DNA from: Galerina marginata
Taxonomy: Eukaryota; Basidiomycota; Agaricomycetes; Agaricales; Galerinaceae
Direction: 5' to 3'
Length of the DNA stretch: 64,000 bases
NCBI GenBank assembly: GCA_023014335.1
Contig: JAECYW010000020.1
Location: forward strand, 62,001 to 126,000
This document shows positions 59,601 to 64,000 of the stretch, one piece after another; position 1 is the first letter of the stretch, and each line of letters opens with the position of its first letter. The notes under the pieces were generated by a model. It was not told where the DNA came from and ran no database searches. It saw nothing but the letters and a program-made list of their open reading frames with translations. A program made the position numbers and the translations under genes.

Positions 59601-60056
59601 TGTATGTCCCTTTTCCTACCTATTGTCATGTTTTCTGAATGAAGCGCCACTTCTTCAAGACATGCGAAGCTCCCTGACCCTGGCCTCGATGCCGGGAGGG
59701 TTGGTACTTCCCCGTAAAGTGAAAACTCATGGACAGCGAGATCTCCGCCTCCGCAGTCTGGGGCACCAACGGACACTGGCAGCACGAGCAACTTGCGATG
59801 CACAGTACGGTGGCTTCAGGGTCAATCTTTTCGATGCTCTTGACACTGCAGGATCGACCGTCTCGTAACCATGAGAAAGCTCCAATTTGCGGCCTGTGGA
59901 GCAGTTGACATTCAGCATTGTTGGCGGCCTACATACCAACGAGTCATTTTGGTGTTGTTTAGTGTACTTGAAAGTGGAGCAGCTCCACAAACCTGAAGGT
60001 ATATAAACGCGTCCTTTCTGCCAATTAACACCCCCAACTATCTCTGCAGGCGCACA

Positions 60057-61401
60057 ATGAACCCGCTGCAAACACGCTCATGCAACCATTCCAACTCGCC
60101 AACTCAGTCAGATTCCAAGAGCGCCCTGGTGTTCGGTGTTGACACTTCCTCAAGTGGATTGTCCAAGGTGACTGACTACCTACTCGTCTGTGCCCAATAT
60201 GATGTTAACTGACATCACGTGGTCGCGTTTCGGAACAGTTCCAAACTAACTTGAAGCCTCCGAGTCGCAAGTTCCCCAGCGACGACGACAACAACAACAA
60301 CAACCCTAGGCCCAAACGTCAAAGGACTCAACACGAGACTCCACCTGCAAGTCCAAATGAAGATAAAGATCTAAGCAACCCTGCTGACGTACACTTTGCC
60401 TACCGAGCTGGATGCAAGTTCTTCCTTGTAGATGGTCCGTGGATTCGCTCTGGGGATGATCTCTTCGACACCGACACCGTCAACGACTACAATGCAGCAG
60501 ATAGATCTGAAAATATATGTCAGAGGTGGCTTCGACATCAGGTCAGTTTTATTCACGTTTTTCAGCATCGTACTCACTCGTGACTAGTTTATGAATGGCC
60601 TCGATACCCAACGACATAATGCTGCAATGTGGATTCGTAACAACTGTTCTTCGATCCTTGGTGTCTCTGAAAACGACCTCCTCAAACCGGACGACAGGAA
60701 TGCCAAATTTCGTGAGGAAATTGGATGGATAGGCGAAACTGGAATGTACTCGAGCATTGATGTTCCTATCCTTCACGAGGATTGGCAGGGAGGGTACTTG
60801 CTTTCGTCTGTCTTCCTCAATCCGAAGCTTATGGGGGTAAGTCTTTCGTATATCATAGCCAGGTTTTGGTAATTGATTTTTTTTGCTTAGATCTACGTCG
60901 CCCTTATCCATGGTCTCAGTGCTGGAAAGGGTTTCATGAATGGTGGATCGCCTCAACTGCAGACCGAGACGATGGCTCAAATTCATAAAATCCGCAACAT
61001 CACACCTGGCGCCATTGCCACGTGTGGTGTATTGGTATGTTCTTGCTACTTGTATCGATGTTTCTACATTACTGACCCCTTCTTCTCAGGCTCGTTGGGT
61101 GCTTTCGGCTGATGATACTCTTGAAGAGGTAGGCTTAAGCACCGGCATACATTATTTCGACGACTTCGAGGAATACTTGACGATTCTCGAAACCGGCCTA
61201 CAACAAAAGAAGCCGAGCGTTCTTAACATCTTCAAGCAGTGGGACGAGAAGATATTTCCCATTGAGAGCAGTAGACTGAGAAAGGCAATGGATCTCTTAC
61301 TAACTGATTCGGAGGGAGAGGAGGACGATCAGATGGAAGACCAGGGCGGATATGGGAGGACCAGTCACAGCATTGCCAGTCTGGAACCTGTGGTTATGTA
61401 G
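60057..61401 (+). CDS. Agaricomycete-type protein of unassigned family
   Basis: Five exons: 60057-60167, 60239-60541, 60588-60836, 60891-61034 and 61090-61401. They total 1,119 nt, giving 372 residues, all with canonical introns and no stop. The N-terminus is polar with an (Asp)n-(Asn)n run and a basic RPKRQR patch, a likely nuclear signal. The body has VDGPWIRSGDDLFD, NGLDTQRHNAAMWIRNNC, LHEDWQGGYLLSSVFLNPKLM, a Gly-rich GLSAGKGFMNGGSP, then ARWVLSADDTLEEVG, TGIHYFDDFEEYL and VLNIFKQWDEKIFP, and an acidic tail. The RW.LS.DDT to F..WD...FP pattern recalls a lineage-expanded family in mushroom genomes that I cannot name securely. Function is unknown, possibly nuclear. It lies 3.2 kb downstream of the Plavaka gene, with satellite B 156 bp beyond its stop. 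Confidence 0.6.
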
Positions 61402-61557
61402 TAGCTGTATACCGAGCTCGAAATATATGGATTTAACTACTTTCCGATGGTAAAATCTGAATCTGAATATTGTGTGCTCGAAATTGAGCATTGGTCCCAG
61501 ATCATTTGACAGCCTTGCAATCTATAGGCCATATTGTACGCAGCTTACAGATAACCG

Positions 61558-62030
61558 CTTAGTTTGCAATGAATCATGAGTCCCTCAGCCTCTGATATCT
61601 TGTAGACAATTGACGAGAATATTGCAATCACTCAGTCATCGTGCAGAAGTGTGATATCAATTTCATAGTAATGCAGCTTTATGACGACAAACTCATAACC
61701 TCGCACCTGACAGACTCTAAGTTTGCAACGTGCTGTGAGTCCCTGAGAATCAGATATCTTGTGGATAATTGACGAGAATATCGCAGCCACTCTATTACTA
61801 TGCAAAGGGACGATAACAATTCCATAGCAATCCGCCATAATTACGACAAACTTGTGACACTCACATCTGACAGCCTCTCAGTTCGCAATGTATTGCGAGT
61901 TTCCGAGAATCAGATACCTTGTAGATAATTGAGGAAAATATTGTAGCTGCTCTGTCGTTATGCAAAGGGACGATGTCGATTCTGTAGTAATGCAACATTA
62001 TTACGATAAACTCGTGACATCACGTCTGGG
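61558..62030 (+). repeat. Satellite B: three tandem copies, ~160-bp period
   Basis: Anchors TTAGTTTGCAATG, TAAGTTTGCAACG and TCAGTTCGCAATG start at about 61558, 61719 and 61878 (spacing 161 and 159). Shared words include CAGATATCTTGTGGATAATTGA, GAATAT and TATGCAAAGGGACGAT (last two copies) and ACGACAAACT. No clear sequence relation to satellite A. Non-coding. Confidence 0.88.
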
Positions 62031-62159
62031 ATATTAATCGGAGGACGGATTATCTAGCAAGATCTGGCGTTGTGAGTTGACCTAAAATATGCTAACCTGT
62101 TCATAACGCCGACAACGATCTGTAATGCAATTCGGGCGTTCATATTGCCTGATAGGAGT

Positions 62160-62422
62160 TTTCCCAATTTCCTGATGCTAAATACCCGGCTTCGAAGAGG
62201 TTGGTTGAGGTTAGGAAAGATGCTGCAAGGAGGATGATTCCTGAGGGTTTGGGTATGGGTGTGGGTATGGGTATGGGTATGGGTGTGATGGGAGATGATG
62301 CTGGTGCGGGGGGAGTGCGAGGTGCTGGGGAGGAGGACGGGGATGAGGAAGATGATGAGGAAGATGATGAGGACGAGGAAGATGACGAAGACGAGGACGA
62401 TGTTATGGGTGATGCCGATTGA
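62160..62422 (+). pseudogene. C-terminal gene fragment with Gly-Met repeat and acidic tail
   Basis: The frame reads FPDAKYPASKRLVEVRKDAARRM, then a GMGV/GMGM repeat encoded by GGGTATGGGTGT-type units (about 62253-62290), then a long Glu/Asp tail ending DVMGDAD and a stop at 62422. The start looks like the last exon of a larger protein. Upstream is satellite B, so the 5' part is missing or displaced. Identity unknown. Confidence 0.4.
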
Positions 62423-63079
62423 CTGTGAACCGCGCGAGCTTAGATTCCTATGTCGCTTTTGATTGCACTGTAGCAGAAAAGAAGAAGCAGCCTGAGTGCA
62501 CTGTATAAATTTGAGTAATTAGAAACTTTGTCGAAGAGACCGCGAGGGTTTCCAATCTCCTGAGCATCTGATGCTCCAGGATTCAAAAAACGAGATACAA
62601 CAATCCCCTCTTTTTTCACTGTTTTTTCGGCCTTTTTTATCAAAAAAGAACTGAAACAATCAGTCGAACAATTCCGAAAAACGCTCGAAAAACCAGCCGT
62701 GAAACTTCACCCTGAATAAAGACTGCTGGTTGCTTTATTTTGCACGCCTTGCTCGTCAACGTTCAACAGTTAAGCCCAGTTTCTGCCTTTCCGAAATACA
62801 GATGTTACGGGAAGACGACACGATTTGTGCGATCAAACTGTTTATCAATGTCTAGTCGCTTGCCATACACCATGGACGCTGATTTGAGATCATCAAAGGT
62901 GATGGGAGGTGATCACGGTAAAGCAAAAGAGGGTATCCAATGATCATAAGTGGTCAAGAAAGAAAGGTCCACAGCTCAGGATTCAGTACAATAAATATTC
63001 TTTACAAAGCACAAACATGAAAGAACTGCGAGAAAGTGAGCGACGATTTATCAAGTATCAAAAAATGAGAAGTCAGATC
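62423..63079. other. Intergenic, AT-rich
   Basis: No supported gene. Short ORFs at 62440-62643 (minus) and 62740-62943 (plus) lack features. It ends at the stop codon of the minus-strand gene. Confidence 0.4.
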
Positions 63080-64000
63080 TTAGAAAGCACCAACCACCGA
63101 CCTCCCAATGTAACCGTCTAGAACCTAGAAAAAAAGATGTCAGACCAATACCCTCAAAAGACACTCGAGAAGTACGAACCTTATCCATCTCCTCAAGTTG
63201 CTTAAATCCGGGTGCATAAATCTCACGCACAAGCGGGTGCAGCCCCTCCAAGTCCAAAGGAGCCCCAAATAACAGCTCGTCCACCGGATGCATAGGCTCC
63301 TTCAACTTCTTGGGCACCGATGCTGACGCCTTGTACTCGATGATCGCCATCATCTGCGAGAGACCAAAGTCGTCTTTTGGCATAACCATCTTGCGCTTCT
63401 GCTGGGTCTTTGGGGAGCTACGGGCCTTCTCGTCCACACGGGAAAGGCTGGACGGCGTAGGAGGCGTACCGCGTTCACGGTCAGGCGTACCGCGGCCACG
63501 GTCAGAGTAATCGGAGATGACCGAGGCAATGGATGGGTTCCTCCGACTGCCCACAGCAGGGGCAGGCGACGGGTTCGTTCTGTTATTGCCACCGGTAGGA
63601 GTAGTAGTTCCAGGCCGGCTGGCCGACCTCTCGTCTGGAACGATGTTGGCAACCGGTGTGGCTCTCGCATTCGAATTGAAAGATGGGTCGACAACATCAT
63701 CGTCTTTCTCGACCATGGACCTGGAGGTAATCGCCGCAGAGCCAGGCGTAACGGACCGCTTGTCATGCACCTCGCCCTCTCCTTCATCAGCCGACGCCGA
63801 ATATTCGGAAGCAGAAAGAGTAGATGGCTCCAAACTATCCCTATTCGCATCCGCCGACTCCAGCGAATAATCCCTCTGCTTGCCCTTGCCCTTCCGAATC
63901 TTGTTCAGCACCCTGTCCAACTTCTCTCCAATTCCGTCTTTGTTTTTGATAAAGACACCTTCCAACAGGTCAGTCTTGTTATTGTTTATTTCCCTCCATT
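63080..64000 (-). CDS. C-terminal part of Ser-rich protein, runs off the window
   Basis: The last exon, ending at 63080-63082, encodes VLDGYIGRSVVGAF. An intron (GTTCGT...TTCTAG, about 63120-63180) separates it from a long exon reaching about 63970, which begins TDLLEGVFIKNKDGIGEKL. The exon has a basic KIRKGKGKQRD, a long Ser/Thr/Pro-rich disordered stretch and a conserved-looking end with HPVDELLFGAPLDLEGLHPL and REIYAPGFKQLEEMDK. The N-terminal part lies beyond the window edge. The compact C-terminal domain after a disordered linker suggests a larger cytosolic protein, which I cannot name. Confidence 0.7.

Noticed and set aside
62250..62300. Telomere-like GGGTATGGGTGT units
   Set aside because: Irregular, in-frame Gly-Met coding units, not TTAGGG repeats, and not at a contig end.

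Overview
The window looks like nuclear DNA of an Agaricomycete (mushroom-forming basidiomycete). Genes are intron-dense, with introns of roughly 45-70 nt and canonical GT-AG ends. Gene content is fungal: a POM34-type nucleoporin, a fungal rhodopsin-fold membrane protein and a nodulin-like MFS carrier. It also carries families I know mainly from Agaricomycetes: a Plavaka transposase, a MULE-like spliced transposase, a DUF6698-like protein and a P-loop NTPase of the kind tied to Crinkler-type effectors. There are no operons, and I recognise no tRNA, rRNA or CRISPR array. All family names come from reading motifs, not from database searches.

Layout. 1-16 kb is gene-poor: two weak minus-strand gene models (0.8-3.8 kb), an F-box/LRR-like gene (6.1-7.6 kb), a C2H2 zinc-finger gene (10.1-10.9 kb), a palindromic MITE-like element (8.2 kb) and several short tandem or inverted repeats. 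16.8-20.8 kb is an intact, roughly 14-exon MULE-like transposase gene. 23.4-24.1 kb is a 5'-truncated inositol polyphosphate 5-phosphatase. 24.5-29.0 kb holds the MFS transporter and the rhodopsin-like protein. 29.6-38.6 kb is the conserved core: arginyl-tRNA synthetase on the minus strand, flanked by two diverged copies of a ~200-bp direct repeat, and a ~1,820-residue ankyrin protein whose N-terminus looks like a nucleotidyltransferase fold. 40.2-45.0 kb has POM34 (minus) divergent from a P-loop NTPase whose first exon is tandemly duplicated in splice-compatible phase. 45.0-62.4 kb is an accessory block between two three-copy satellites (171-bp and ~160-bp periods). It contains an intact Plavaka transposase, a DUF6698-like gene in head-to-head orientation with it, a small basic coiled-coil gene, a 372-residue gene of an unassigned family and several weak ORFs. 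The window ends inside a Ser-rich gene on the minus strand.

How it fits together. Two regimes alternate: housekeeping genes (RRS1, POM34, ankyrin protein, transporter) and mobile or lineage-expanded material (MULE-like, Plavaka, NTPase, DUF6698, satellites, truncated phosphatase). The leads I rate highest are the ankyrin/nucleotidyltransferase-like fusion, the duplicated alternative first exons of the NTPase, and the possibility that the 45-62 kb block moved or accreted around the Plavaka gene. Exon boundaries were hand-derived. Those of Plavaka, POM34, the 49.4-kb gene and the 60-kb gene sum to whole codon numbers.
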